A stretch of DNA of 64,000 nt from Gigaspora margarita (GCA_009809945.1 WTPW01000328.1:9643-73642); one strand, 5' to 3'; counted from the first letter of the stretch, positions 46,371 to 58,287 are shown. The notes: generated from the sequence alone by a model not told the origin. A program made the numbers and translations.

Positions 46371-47445
46371 ACAGTACAGTGATTTTCTGTGTTTAACGTA
46401 AATGTCACAGAATTCACAATACCCTGAACCATTGGGTATTGCGGAAACGAAGTTTCCGTGGTATTTTTACCAAATACCCGTGATCTTGATATAGTGATCA
46501 GAGTATTTCAAGAAAAAAAATACAAAGCTTTATAATATAAAAGCATGCATACATTCTCCACACTTCTATATTATACGTATTAAGTTGAACGTAGCTTTTT
46601 ATTATATAATACAATCTTAGTTAAAATTTTTTTTATATTCATTTATTAATATTTGAAATTTGATCACATATTGACACAATCGACTACTCATTCACATTAC
46701 ATCATTCCACCACAGAAAATCAACGCAGACCACAAAGGAGATCACGTGTTATTTTCAGAAGTTTATTGCCTTGATTTGCAGATGTAGACAATGAACTCTC
46801 CAGGAGAAACCGTTGATTGTTTACACAAATTTCCCGCCTCAGCAATATGTTGGTTGACCATCTAATCAATTAATTCGTAATATATAAAAAATATGATCAC
46901 GGCTGACACAAAATTTACGTGATAAGAATTTGTAAATGCGTGCTACTAATGGTTAAAATTAAAAGTCCAATGTTTTAAATATTGCGCTCAACTAAACAAA
47001 AATTGGTTCATTTATATTTGTTCATTTATCGTTAATTAAAAAAATGCTTGTTTTCAATAAAACTTTTAGGAATGTGTCAAAGTTGTTTATATTGACATAA
47101 AAAAAAAATCTACAATAAGCTTGTATGCTATCTACAGAGTTTAAGCGCTCTATTACTCGGTGTAATTCTTTTTGGATCCATATCAAAAAATAATAAATTT
47201 TTTTCTTAAAACGAATGTATTTATTTTTTATTTTTACACTTCAATTTATTTTGACGTTAATTTATTTCACACTTTAAATTTATTTCGACGTTAATTTATT
47301 TCGCACTTTATTATTAATTGGTTTTTATATAATAATCAAATTTACAGGCTGAATCAAACTGATGTAAAAATTTATGCGATTTAGTGATTTTGTTTAATCA
47401 CATCAAATCACATAATTTCCGTAAAGTAATATGCATATATTAAAT
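46371..47445. other. Non-coding interior of the large element
   Basis: Holds a hairpin CGGAAACGAAGTTTCCG near 46440, a GATCACG-rich patch and a tandem phrase TTTCGACGTTAATTTATTTC near 47285. No gene recognised. It is downstream of the minus-strand protein remnant. Confidence 0.45.
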
Positions 47446-49953
47446 TTACATTCCCAAAAACGATCTTCTCATCTGTTCTAATAAAATTTCCGTTTCTGCA
47501 AAATTACCAGTTGCTTCTACTATGTTACATAAATTGTCTTCTGTCATATTTCTATTATCATCTACATAATCATTTTTATCTAATTTATTTTTCAAACAAG
47601 TTAGTACTGCATCAACATTCTTTTCAACTTCACCCTGAAGATAGTCGAGACATATCAAGCACTTGAGCTGATTTCTTTGCAAGCAAATATCGTGATAACC
47701 GTGACTATATGCTAAAACTTTGCCATCAAGCGAATTGATATTGCAATATATATGATTGTATAGAATTGCAATATTGGGTTTTCTAGAAGTAACAAAGCCC
47801 CTCGGAAGATGGCGATCGGTTATCTCGTAATCTAAAGTAGGAAGCGAATATGTATTAATATCATTTGAAGTTTTAATTATTAAAGGATGATGAAAACGTG
47901 TTAAATATATCTTTGCAAATGACTCTAAAAGTAATTTGGCACATTTTTTCGAAAGCATGTGCAATTCCATTGGCGTATACGGGTATTTCACAGAATTCAC
48001 AAAATGATGTCGAAAAACATTGTCCTCTCGATTTTGAAAAATGAAATGCATTTCTTTTCGCAACTGTTCAGCTGCAAAAAATTTAGAAGTACGTCATCGA
48101 ATAATGCTGTGAGCAATTTCTACAGGACAATCGCTTATTGAAGCAAGATTATTAGTAAACATATGCAACATTGGATGATTGGTTTCCATCCAATAAAAAA
48201 CGTCTGAAAAAAACATTAAAGGAGCATGCTTATAATTCCTTCGATCAAACTGAAGAAAAAGATCGCTCCAACAACGCATACATGCTTCTTCATAAGCTGG
48301 CCAATTTTCACTTCGATGGTGTATCGCATAAACGTCCAAAACTAAAGGAACTAAATTGCTTAAAAGATCTGTTAGATATAAAAATTCTATATTCTTACAC
48401 ATGTGACCAAACTTTATATAAACTATCAGGCTACATCAACTCATGCCATGCGTACGATATGAAGAATTAAATCAATTTTCCATGGCTGTAGTGACTTACC
48501 AAGTTCCTTATTTTCCCCAAATATTCCTTTATAAATTTTATAAATTTTTTTAAAAAGAGTGAATTTTGTAGGAAAACGAGTTCATGAGAATTTAAGGAAG
48601 TGTGAAGAGGTCCCATTATAGGCAAAAATGAAGTGACGCATGGAGTAATGTTTTCATCTTTGAGAATAAGCAGATGTACGATAGCTTTACGAACGAAGAA
48701 CTGACCAGGCCAATCTGCAACAAGAGGAACTACGTGATCGAAAAAATAAGCCTGTATTGGATTTTGATCATATATGATTTGAAGAGCTTTCGAGTATGTT
48801 TCCACTCCTTTCAAGCCGCTTTCAACAAAATTGACGAGTATGGAATTTTGTATATGATGTTAACTTTTTGCTCTTCTGACCTGCTGTTATAACTATGAAG
48901 TGTTTGCCTTTCTATAAACTCATCATCTGAACATTTCTTTTCTTTATAATCTGGCATATGACTACGATTATGGTAAGAGATCCCAAGAGTAGTAATAAAT
49001 CTCAGCTCAGATGTCTTTTAATTACTTCATGATCTACAATCTTCAGATTAATCACTCTATTACTTATTATCACTGGCATAAAACTTGGATTTACTAGAAT
49101 TGTTGCCATGTGTGCTGCCCAAGACGTATCCGTAGAATCAGGTTGCCTTAAAGTATGAATATTGTGATAATTGTCGACATTTAGCACTAGAACGTTTTTA
49201 GAATATTTAACAAGAGCCTTCTCTACATATTATTTATGCGTATCTGACATTTTCTTCTTCTTACGATCTATGGCTAGGTAGTTTTAAGAAGAGTGAAGTC
49301 CCCTATGGCTCTTGCCGTCGTTGTTATAACAAGATTTGCTAAGGTATTAAGACCTCATTACTTGTACCTACTGAATCTAGATCATACGTAATATCAAATT
49401 TAAAGCCATTAATTTTTGTATCACTTAACGAGCAAGAAGATAACAAATTAAAAGCATTAATTTTTTCATACATTTTTTCATTACATTTTAATGGCCGAGC
49501 TGCCGCATAAAGTTGATCAAATAAATCGCTAATGGTTCAATTCCTTCCGCATTTCATCAAATGTGTATATAGATCCTTCTTTCTTTACATGTTCCCTCTC
49601 ATAAAAGCCTTTGCCAACTCCTTAACAGCCCCTGTAAAATTAATCTTAGGAGCTTCCTCATTTGTGATTTCTTCGTCCATAACATCTTCGTCCGTCTCTT
49701 CAAGAATTTCGAGAATTTCTTCATCCAAAACTTCATCCACGACTATCTTAGAGGCTCTATTTAAAGGATTTTCTACAAATTTCATATAGCATTTGTTACA
49801 TAAAATAATACCCTTCTCCCATGTTACCTTTACCAAACCTTTATTTTTAGGCTCTTTCCATTTATTTCCCTTCACTGAGCGAAATATAACAGTTTCGGTA
49901 GTCTTGCATTCTTCTTCACTAGTTGCGCCTATTTTTTCATAGGATTTAGCCAT
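47446..49953 (-). pseudogene. Protein of unknown class in the large inverted-arm element
   Basis: Blocks in minus-strand order: a start at 49953 with KGIILCNKCYMKFVENPL (zinc-like Cys pair) and an acidic stretch; KNVLVLNVDNYHNIHTLRQ; ALQIIYDQNPIQAYFFDHV then PLVADWPGQFFVRKAIVHLL and FLPIMGPLHTSLNSHELVFL; NLVPLVLDVYAIHHRSENWP and SISDCPVEIAHSIIR; and, in the last 205-residue block, MHFIFQNREDNVFRHHFVNS with a C-terminal YSHGYHDICLQRNQLKCLIC RING-like pattern. The total would be about 700-800 residues. I recall similar multi-copy proteins without an assigned function, but cannot name the family. About six breaks are present. Function as a transposase is inferred only from the surrounding inverted arms. 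Confidence 0.6.
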
Positions 49954-50189
49954 TTTTCACTAGGTAAAACGTAATATAAAAGTCATGGGATTCAAGAGGA
50001 TTCAACCAATATTATTAAAAACAGCACGAAACCTTCAAGTTTTCTTAGTGAATTAACCCTCGTTGCATAGGCGGATTTGGTCATTATGGTATTACGAAAA
50101 AAAGTACTATTGCATAAATATAAATTTTATTATTGCAGAAATTAGGAGTAAATAAATAACCGCAGAATTTGGGTTTAGTTGCCGCAGAA
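49954..50189. other. Upstream region of the unknown protein remnant
   Basis: AT-rich sequence between the presumed start codon and the right arm. No promoter motif can be singled out. Confidence 0.4.
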
Positions 50190-50655
50190 CATCGTCCCGG
50201 TCCTGTAGTACAGTAGTAGTGACTGGACTCGTCAACTCGTGACTCGAATTCGAATCAAAAAATTTGCTGGATACAATACTTCCAGCTAATGAATAATCAA
50301 TGTACACTTGGATTCTTAAAGCATAAATTACATAAATTGGAATTTATAATACATATACTAAATTTATATATATATCTAATATACTTGCATTTAAATACGT
50401 ATACAAAATTGAATTGTTTTTTTTTTATTAAATAAACTTCACTTTAGTAGTGCTTATATCAAAAGTTGACAGAAATGGTTTCATAGGCAAAACCAGATCT
50501 TTCACAAGTTATTTGCAAAGTAGAAAAAAAAAAATTCCCAGATCAGGTTTAACAAATTTTTTTAAAAAATTTGCAGATGAAACCAAAAATTCCTTAAAAA
50601 TTTTGTTTGATCATCACCTAATGTGGAGGTCCGTTAAAGCCAGGTGCGTTTACAG

Positions 50656-51120
50656 TAGGGTTCGAGACACGGTTAAAAAAATTAGGCTTGCCTTCTATAG
50701 GCATGTATCCACAGGTATGCCCTGAGTAAGGGTATATGTAATTTACATCGTATAAACTCAAAACAAAATAACAAATTTATTAAAATTTGGCCTAAGTTAT
50801 ACTATGATTTAGTTTTAATTGTGTCATTTGTTTAGCCATTGAGGCTGGGTCAAGTTGATGTTAATGCTGGTAGAAATTGTCAATGATTTGGTCAACTTTA
50901 ATACATATATTGTAACTTACGGCCCAGGTAAGTTACAGATAACTTTTCATGTACGTTGTTGTAACAATGAGTGAGTTACGGCATGTCCCTGATGGCATGC
51001 CCTAAAAGGAATGGATCTAATTTTTGTGTCTTTCTTTTTTTTTTTTTGTTCCCACAAAAATCGATTTTTAGGAGAATAATAAGTTACTGGTAACTTGTTT
51101 AATCATTGCCTCGAACCCTG
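50656..51120. mobile_element. hAT MITE copy in right arm, longer form
   Basis: Starts TAGGGTTCGAGACACGG and ends CCTCGAACCCTG; flanks GTTTACAG (50648-50655) and GTTTACAA (51121-51128) are the inverse of the left-arm duplication. It shares GCATGTCCCT/GGCATGCCCTAAAAGGAAT with the left copy but contains about 350 bp more, so one copy is deleted or the other has an insertion. Confidence 0.8.
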
Positions 51121-51351
51121 GTTTACAATAACGGTAATATATTGATCTTAACAATGTAAATAAATTTATTTTAAAAAAGTTAAAACCCAATATAAATGTA
51201 TTTAATAATTTTTGTATATTTTAAAAAAACCGGTAGTATCATGTAGCATAAATCAAAGTATTACGCGTATTTGCTATATTTAGAATTTTCCACTAATATA
51301 TTATATAAATTAAATTCTTTTTAAAAAGAATATGGATTTGCTGGATACAAT

Positions 51352-51511
51352 TAGGGATTGGAACCGCCTAAAATTTTTCTTAATCGCTTGATCGTTTAAC
51401 CGTTTAACCGTTTAATTTGGCCGGCATTAAAATAATTCCTGCCTACGACCAACATAATTCTGCCCGGAACTATAGAGCAATTTTAAAACGGTTAAACGGT
51501 TCCAATCCCTA
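51352..51511. mobile_element. hAT MITE, 160 bp, TSD GATACAAT
   Basis: Termini TAGGGATTGGAACCG and CGGTTCCAATCCCTA with exact duplication GATACAAT (51344-51351, 51512-51519). CGTTTAACCGTTTAACCG subterminal repeats mirror AAAACGGTTAAACGG at the other end. It is inserted in the right arm only, so it post-dates arm formation. Confidence 0.95.
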
Positions 51512-52283
51512 GATACAATATTTCCAGCCACAATGAATAATAAATAAAATACACTTGCATTCGTTTGCTTTATACAGTAAAGCATAAATTGAATATATAT
51601 GTATTTGCTTTTATAATACGTATATTAAATTTATATTTGCTTTATACAGATTGAATTATATATATATATATATATATATATACTTGCATTTAAATACATA
51701 TCAAAATTGAATTATATTGGCTTCGTGTAACTCGCAGTTTTATAATAAATTATTGCCGTGACTCGAACTACTCGAACTACTCGAACGAAACTAGAGTAGA
51801 TAATTCAATCGAATGATTCGAGCACTCTTCTAAGTTTAATTCGCGAGTCACGAGTTTATACGAGTCAGTCACTACCCTGAGAAGATGAAATGTGTGTACA
51901 ATATTTTTTTTAAATAAAACCTTACTTTAGTATTGTACTTATATGTGTCAAAATTTCGACAGAATTTTATTTAGTGCGCAGTAGGCAAAACCGGATCTTT
52001 CACATGTTATTCGCAAGAAAAGAAATCCCAGATCAGGTTTAACATGAAAAATCGTGTTTTTTTAGAAACCAAAAATTCCTTAAAAATTTTGACATAGCAA
52101 GTTTGAGACACAGGTAAAAAATTAGGCTTGCCTCTATAGGTGGTATGCCAAAAAGGAATGCCCATGCTCTGTGCCTCGAATCCGAGTTTACAGTAAAGGT
52201 AATATATTGATCTTTGTAATATAAATATTTAAAGTATTAAACATTGAAGAACAGGCATACAAAAATTCTGTGCCAGATTTTGT

Positions 52284-52560
52284 CGATCATGTGGCGCAGA
52301 TCTCCTGATCCACAAATCAGATTTTAAAGATCATATGTAACGTAACACGATCAGGAAATTTCAAAACAAACGGTCGTTTTGTTAAAAATCGCTTATTTCT
52401 TGAAATTTTGCATAAGAAATCGCCTTTAGCACACTAACAAAAAGTTTTCATTGGGCAGTTTTACTATATAGACTCTCTATCTGACACACGACCCTAGCCC
52501 TAACCCTAACCCTAATATAATCGGGATTTTGCTGCGCCACATGATCGGCACAGAATTGAT
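52284..52560. mobile_element. Inverted-repeat element with CCCTAA repeats
   Basis: TTCTGTGCC and GATCATGTGGCGCAG on the left are matched in inverse by CTGCGCCACATGATC and GGCACAGAA on the right. GCCCTAACCCTAACCCTAAT lies inside near 52497. It resembles the 28463-28780 element in layout. No target duplication established. Confidence 0.6.
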
Positions 52561-52780
52561 CGACAATCACATGGTAAACATATAATGACGTCATTTGTTT
52601 ACCAGAATTAAAACAAACTGGCCTAAAAATACTCCTAACCTAACCCTAACTTAGGCCGAATGCTTGTCATGTACTGTTGTGATGATCGTCATGTGATGTT
52701 TTGGTGATCACTCAATCTTCCCAAACATGGGAAAACATAAACTATAAATTATTAAATACTTAACTAAAGCCTTTTCAATT

Positions 52781-53720
52781 ATGTCTTTACCCATTTTACT
52801 GATAGAATGTATCTGGCGAGTAATCGAACTTCAAAAAGACCTCAAGACCTTATTTTCTTGCCTTTTACTAAACCGCCAATGCTGTAAAATTACCGCGCCA
52901 ATATTACGGAGCGAACCAATATTTAAAAATGGAAACATTTTTAAAATTTTAATATTAGGATTAAATGATTACGAAATATCATTAATCCCTAATATCGACT
53001 GCTTTATCCCTCCTGACAACGACCTATTATTCGATTATTTAACGTTTGTGACAAAAATATCAGCAGACTTAAACGAAGGTGTCAACGAATGGCTTAATGT
53101 TGAAAAAAATTTCGACTTATACCAAATTATGATAGCTTTTATTATAATGTTGCTCCGAAAGTCAGAAAAAATTAAAAAATTAGAGTTCAAGGGATATCGA
53201 CTTGATCTATGGAATATCTTTTTTCAACTCACTTAATACAAACCACACACTCATTTCGTTAAGTCTAATCAATCTCCCTCTTGGCCTTGAAGGGGGATTG
53301 CATTAGCTAGTTTTGTCGTGTTTCTTTCGAGCGGGTCACGTTTTGACAACATGGACCTTAAAGTGATAAACTGACAAGCGGCGGCTTTCAAATAATCGAT
53401 TTGGCGTTGGAGCTGGAAAAATGTTCGCTGAAATACTTGCAACAAACAAAACTTTAATTTCAGTCGATATTTCAGATGCTCTGCGGGGTAAAAGCGTTTA
53501 GAACAGCACTTGAGAAGAACTCCACTTTAAACGTCTTTAACACTTAAAAATAATCAACTTAGTGCTAATGGAGGAAAATTTTAACAAGAGGTCTTTGTAA
53601 GAACACATCGTTAACTTTCCTAGATCTTGGTTATGATAAGCCTTTCGCACCTGTTCAACCCAATCAGATCCTCACTAGTGGTACCAAAGTATTGGCACAT
53701 ACTCTCCACTCGAACAAGAC
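52781..53720 (+). pseudogene. F-box protein gene with decayed LRR part
   Basis: The first 151 codons are open: MSLPILLIECIWRVIELQKD, LFSCLLLNRQCCKITAPILR and LIPNIDCFIPPDNDLLFDYL. The first 45 residues are the F-box, which docks on SKP1 in an SCF ubiquitin ligase. After the stop at 53236 a one-base frame change recovers TNHTLISLSLINLPLGLEGG, and NNRFGVGAGKMFAEILATNK near 53390-53450, the LRR part. At least four lesions lie between 53233 and 53720. It is a close paralogue of 62678-61886 and converges on it. The ATG at 52781 is supported by identity with that paralogue. Confidence 0.82.
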
Positions 53721-55360
53721 CTTAATCTATTTAAAGATATTATTGGGTATTATTTTTTAAAAAAAGATTCTCACACATATGAACTTGCACAAACATGTTT
53801 TGTACATGTACATACATACATATGTACGTATGTATGTGCAAGTTTTGCCAGCACTTAAGCTCTAGTATATATGTAGAGATGGGTTTCATGCGTGCGCATG
53901 ATTCCTCAATCATACGCATTAATGGCATGTTTCCGAATCATGCGCATTTTATCCCATCAAAATTTTATATAGAAAAGTGTAATTAACATTCTAATCTATC
54001 TATATACTTCAATTCAGGTCTGTTCGCTTTAACACTTTTGATTGGACGTATCCGAAAAATGTGACCTAAATGTGGGAAGACTACCAGAAATACATAAGAT
54101 GATTATGACGGTTTTCATGGTCGAGTATTATTATAACATTTGAGTAATTATTATAACATTTTTTAACGCACTTATAACGTCCTTAAACAACACAAAATCG
54201 TGAAACGTGAATTTGTCAAATTTACTCTTGTTGTTTGATTTACAAACTATTTTGGGCTAACGTTTGTATAATGGTCTCAAGTTCAAGAGTAAGTGCAAGA
54301 ATAAGTGCAAGTGCAAGAACAAGTGCAAGAACACGACAAATGCTCCGCGATAGATAAAACTTAAGATTAATAAAAAAAAAAAAAAATAGTGATGATGTTG
54401 GTAAATATAAAAAAATCACAAATATTTAGATGATTGATTTCTAGAATTTTTGGTCGTAATTTTTTGCCGCCCAGATTATCTGATAATCAACTAATTTTCT
54501 TGTAGTTTTATGTCGATCTACCAACCAATAAAATCACGGATATGTTCAAAAGGTGATCAGTGTGCTAATATAATCAAGTTATTGTGCTTTAACGCTTTTT
54601 GATTGGTTATATAACCCGTTACCAAAATGTTAAGACTAATATATCGATGAACAAGTTATAATCAACACAATTCAAATTAATTAACAATTGATATGAGATA
54701 ATATAATTGTGAAGAAATGTGTCGGTGAATGCTAATACAAATTCCGTACTTGCAAAAAATGACATTGTAAGGGAATCAATCAAAACAAAATAAAATTATC
54801 CCGCAGTCACAAATGTCCTGTCTGCACAAAAATATCTACTAATTTCATGTGTGAGTGTATAATACACGGTAATTGGCGCTGCTTAATAATGAGAATAAAA
54901 ATCAAAAATTTCAATTGCACTTCCATTTTTATATCCAAAGACCGTAATCAGACCGTGAGAAAATTTAAATTAAGATGTCGATACTATTTAAATCTGTAAT
55001 TATTGCGACATATAATTAGTTGCATGATATAATTTTAATGCAAACCAACTCAATCTTAACCATATACTGTAGTTAATAGAATAGTATGTTCAGTAGCAGA
55101 ATATTTTTGTGACGATCCAATGCAAACTAACTCAGCATATTTATAATGAGAANTTACATATTTTAACTAAGATTTTAAAGTTTTTTATAAAGCTCCCGTG
55201 GCAGTGCCATGGGCCAGGTCTAGAATATTCTCAAATTATATAAAAGATAAGCAACGCAACGATGAAGTTTACAATTAGCTAATTTGTAAAAATTTATATA
55301 ACTTATGTAGGCAAAATCTGATTCAGAATCAATATACAGTATCTTTATTTAGATGTATTA
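53721..55360. other. Gene-poor stretch with short repeats
   Basis: Holds a long hairpin of ACTTGCACAAACATG against ATGTGCAAGTTT (53783-53845), GCGCATGATT repeats near 53895-53945 and an AGTGCAAGAACA microsatellite at 54290-54345. Small open frames around the hairpin are by-products of its symmetry. No gene recognised. Confidence 0.5.
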
Positions 55361-55364
55361 TCAA

Positions 55365-55754
55365 TAGGGTACGCAAAAAAAAGCCCGGTTTATTTTTGAA
55401 TTTTTGAAGGCTATAAAAACAATATTACACAATTGGTATCTAAATTAAAATTAGTATATATTATTAGTATAATAAATACACTTTTACCAAATAGGCTTTA
55501 TTTGTATCTCTCACATGTCTGCTGCCAGTAGCAAGTCTTCAAAGTCAGATGAATCGGGCCCAAGCCCGGCCCGATTCATCTGACTTTGGAGACTTGCTAC
55601 TAGCAGCAGACATATAAGAGATACAAATAGAACCTATTTGGTAAAAGTATACTAATAATATATACTAATTTTAACTTAGATACCAATTGTATAATATTGT
55701 TTTTATAGCCTTCAAAAATTCAAAAATAAACCGGGCTTTTTTTGCCGTACCCTA
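55365..55754. mobile_element. hAT MITE, 390-bp near-perfect palindrome, TSD ATTATCAA
   Basis: Termini TAGGGTACGCAAAAAAAGCC and GGCTTTTTTTGCCGTACCCTA with exact duplication ATTATCAA (55357-55364, 55755-55762). The arms match over about 190 bp with few differences up to the centre TCGGGCCCAAGCCCGGCCCGA. It is among the youngest insertions in the window. Confidence 0.96.
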
Positions 55755-55977
55755 ATTATCAATATATATAATTAAACGAACATGCGAACTTATAGTATAA
55801 TAATGGATGCAATAATATTGGCATTTGTCTTCTGTTTTATACATATAAATTGCGTGGGTTTAATGAATGTACAGTAGTTATTTTTAGGACCGATTTTTTT
55901 TCATTATCTGAAATTTCATTGCATAATTAGTAATAAAATGATTTAATATTAAAAAAAAACTAAATTTGTCTTAATCT

Positions 55978-56175
55978 GCATGTAGTGTTGCGGTTAAGAC
56001 ATTATCCTGCAGAGTAGGTGCATACGCACTGTACTGGGTTCGAATCGTTGTGGCGGTGGTTACTAATCTGTCATAAGTTTAAGTATTCTCTCTGCTACAT
56101 TGCACTCAGTCTGCCCCCCTTCTTTTTTAAGACTACGTAACATGTACGTACGTACGTACCATTATCAAGAAAATA
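55978..56175 (+). mobile_element. tRNA-derived SINE-like element
   Basis: A-box-like GTTGCGGTTAAG (about 55987-55998) and canonical B box GGTTCGAATCG at 56038-56048. The A-B distance of about 50 bp is longer than in most tRNAs, and no matched acceptor stem closes, so a SINE head is more likely than a tRNA gene. A CACGT(ACGT)n run near 56140 may mark the tail. Confidence 0.6.
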
Positions 56176-57083
56176 CTGCACAAAAAATCTTAACGTTTTT
56201 TTTCAAGTAAAAATGGAGTCCCAATTCGAAATCTTTTATGCTTTTGTTTTTTTTATTTGTAAAAAAAAAAAAAAAAAGTTGTTAATTCGAAATCTTTTAT
56301 GCATTCAAAATAACGTTCTAGTTCAACAAATTGTCTTACGGTGCCGAATGTTAACGAGCGATAATTCAAAAGACCAGTGATGTAATGTTCGAATAAAGTA
56401 TATTCTATTTTATCCAAATCATCTCTTAAATCGCTCGGAGTGTCCTTTAGAACATAATGTTAACGTAGATCAGAATAATTTATTTATCACAGAAATCGGT
56501 CAATTGTGAACTTTCACTCGACATGATAGGGTATTATTTGTTATCTCGTTATGTACTCTTTATTTTTACTCTCTCACCCACGTCAAATTCATTTTAACAT
56601 ATAGATCTAAGTTATTTATCTTTTATTGCCTCTTCTGTTATAGGTATACGTAACTGTATCAAGAATCGCGATCATCAATACTAAATTGATTATTATTATT
56701 ATATTAAAAACGGTTTGTAAATACATCTAATATTTAATCTCGTAAATTATTATTAAATTGCAAATAAGGTTATTGTTTCTCATAGAATGCTGGCTTACAT
56801 AAGAAATCTGATATTTATAGTTTTGGATTGATTCTCTGGGAAATTTCAAGCACCATTCGAATCCATCAATACTTTTATGACTCTTAGCCCTATACCACAG
56901 GAAAAAAAAAAAGAGAAGAGCCCATAGAAGATACACAACTATAGAGCTGTCAAATCAAGAATCTTTCTAATCGCACAGAAACGAAATTAATCTCGATACT
57001 TTAAATAATTTGTTAATGGAGGTTTAAAATCAACCTATCAGTGATGAATATTTAGACAACTCATTAATGAAGGTTTAAATCAA
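56176..57083. other. Gene-poor stretch with a duplicated phrase
   Basis: AATTCGAAATCTTTTATGC occurs at about 56225 and 56285. AATGGAGGTTTAAAATCAAC (57014) and AATGAAGGTTTAAATCAAC (57066) begin a tandem duplication of about 50 bp into which the next MITE inserted. A minus-strand frame at 56936-56727 has no recognisable domain. Confidence 0.45.
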
Positions 57084-57319
57084 CAGGGTTGGGCAGCCCT
57101 CTATGTCCAGTGAATTTCACTGGACACTGGACATATAAATTTGTCCAGTGTTCATTGATTTATTAACATATATAGAGTAAAAATAGGTGGTATATTACTG
57201 TCTTAATTATTTAGTTTGCTTGACTTTGAACAGAGGTTTCTTATTTTTAAAAAAATTACAGACAATTTTAGAAATTTAAATTTCATTGGACAACCCACTT
57301 GTCCAATTGCCCAACCCTG
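57084..57319. mobile_element. hAT MITE, 236 bp, TSD TAAATCAA
   Basis: Termini CAGGGTTGGGCA and TGCCCAACCCTG-type ends (AATTGCCCAACCCTG) with exact duplication TAAATCAA (57076-57083, 57320-57327). GTCCAGTG motifs repeat near the left end and TTGTCCAATT near the right. Confidence 0.95.
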
Positions 57320-58287
57320 TAAATCAACATATCAGCAATGAATATTTGGTTGAGTGTCTTATTACCTTTTTTAAGTCTTGTCAATCCACGTATTTTAATC
57401 CGCATGAAATTAACAATTCCATTTATTTAACTAATATAAAAATTTGATTTCAACGAAATACAATAATATTCTTGAAAATATGTGAATGGATGCATTTATG
57501 TGTTTGAGCAAGGAGTTTTCTTATCATTAAACATTTTATGAAGGAATTCTCGAAATCATCCAGCACAGTCCTGAAGATCAAGAAAATGCTTCGACCTGAA
57601 ATCTGAACGAGTTTTTGCAAGAACACTACTTCGGCTTATTTAATCTTATTATCTTGGATCAGGAAGAAAACCATTGGCAGATGCACTTTGCAAGTCACTT
57701 GTTAATTTCTTCGGACTTTCGATCCAATAATATTAATTTTATTTATTATAAATTAAATATCCTACCGAAATATGATTAATAGAAAATTTAGAATTTCAGA
57801 AAATTTCCCTCGAAAATCGTCAAAAATCGCGAGTTTAAGTGAATTGCTTGAAAAACATCCTTTGTTTATCGTTATTATTAATCTGAGTTATTATTAATCT
57901 GAGTCATCAATTTGCGATCTTTACACATGTCATTCCGAGCGATTCTGCAACTAAAGCCAATTAGTCACTTATCTAATATCCAATTATTACATACGCCTCC
58001 CCTTGGGATTGAGCCCCTGCGAAATCTCTAAGTAAAAGGTCATTTTCCATTCCTGCTTGAGCTAGAGATTAACTTATTTAGTATTATAGCAGAATCAACT
58101 TTCAATAAGGATCCAAAATGTATGGGTAACGGATTTAGGAAGTAAACAGATAAAAGGGCCACAATCTTTAAAGCGATGAGCATCTCCTCTAGGGTCGAAG
58201 ATTCGAATGGAAGACCAGCTAATTAGTAAGTATCGGATCCCTTTGTTTAACAGGTGTATTATGCCATTACTAATTACAACCTTATTT

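Larger units (their letters stand above)
44450..52230 (-). mobile_element. Large element with ~1.8-kb modular inverted arms, class unknown
   Basis: The left arm (about 44450-46370) and right arm (about 50190-52230) are inverted copies. Shared ordered modules: A, AAAATTTTTAAGGAATTTTT to ACATATTTCATC; B, CGAATTAAACTCAGAAGAGT and GTTCGAGTAG repeats; C, TAGTGGAAAATTCTAAATAT and TACCGGTTTTT; D, TTAAGATCAATATATTACCG. Modules A and D recur in both arms. Between the arms lies a minus-strand protein remnant (49953-47446). Insertions in the arms (44918, 45155, 51352) explain length differences. The protein family is multi-domain and zinc-bearing but not one I can assign to a known transposase class. 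It is broken, with about six breaks in the protein. Exact ends and target duplication were not found. Confidence 0.7.

Noticed and set aside
53740-53986. Paired frames around 53.8 kb on both strands
   Set aside because: They arise from a long hairpin and mirror each other.
55978-56060. Functional tRNA gene
   Set aside because: A and B boxes are present, but acceptor and anticodon stems do not close and box spacing is long.
56727-56936. Minus-strand frame with a poly-Phe segment
   Set aside because: The Phe run comes from an A-run; no domain or family recognised.
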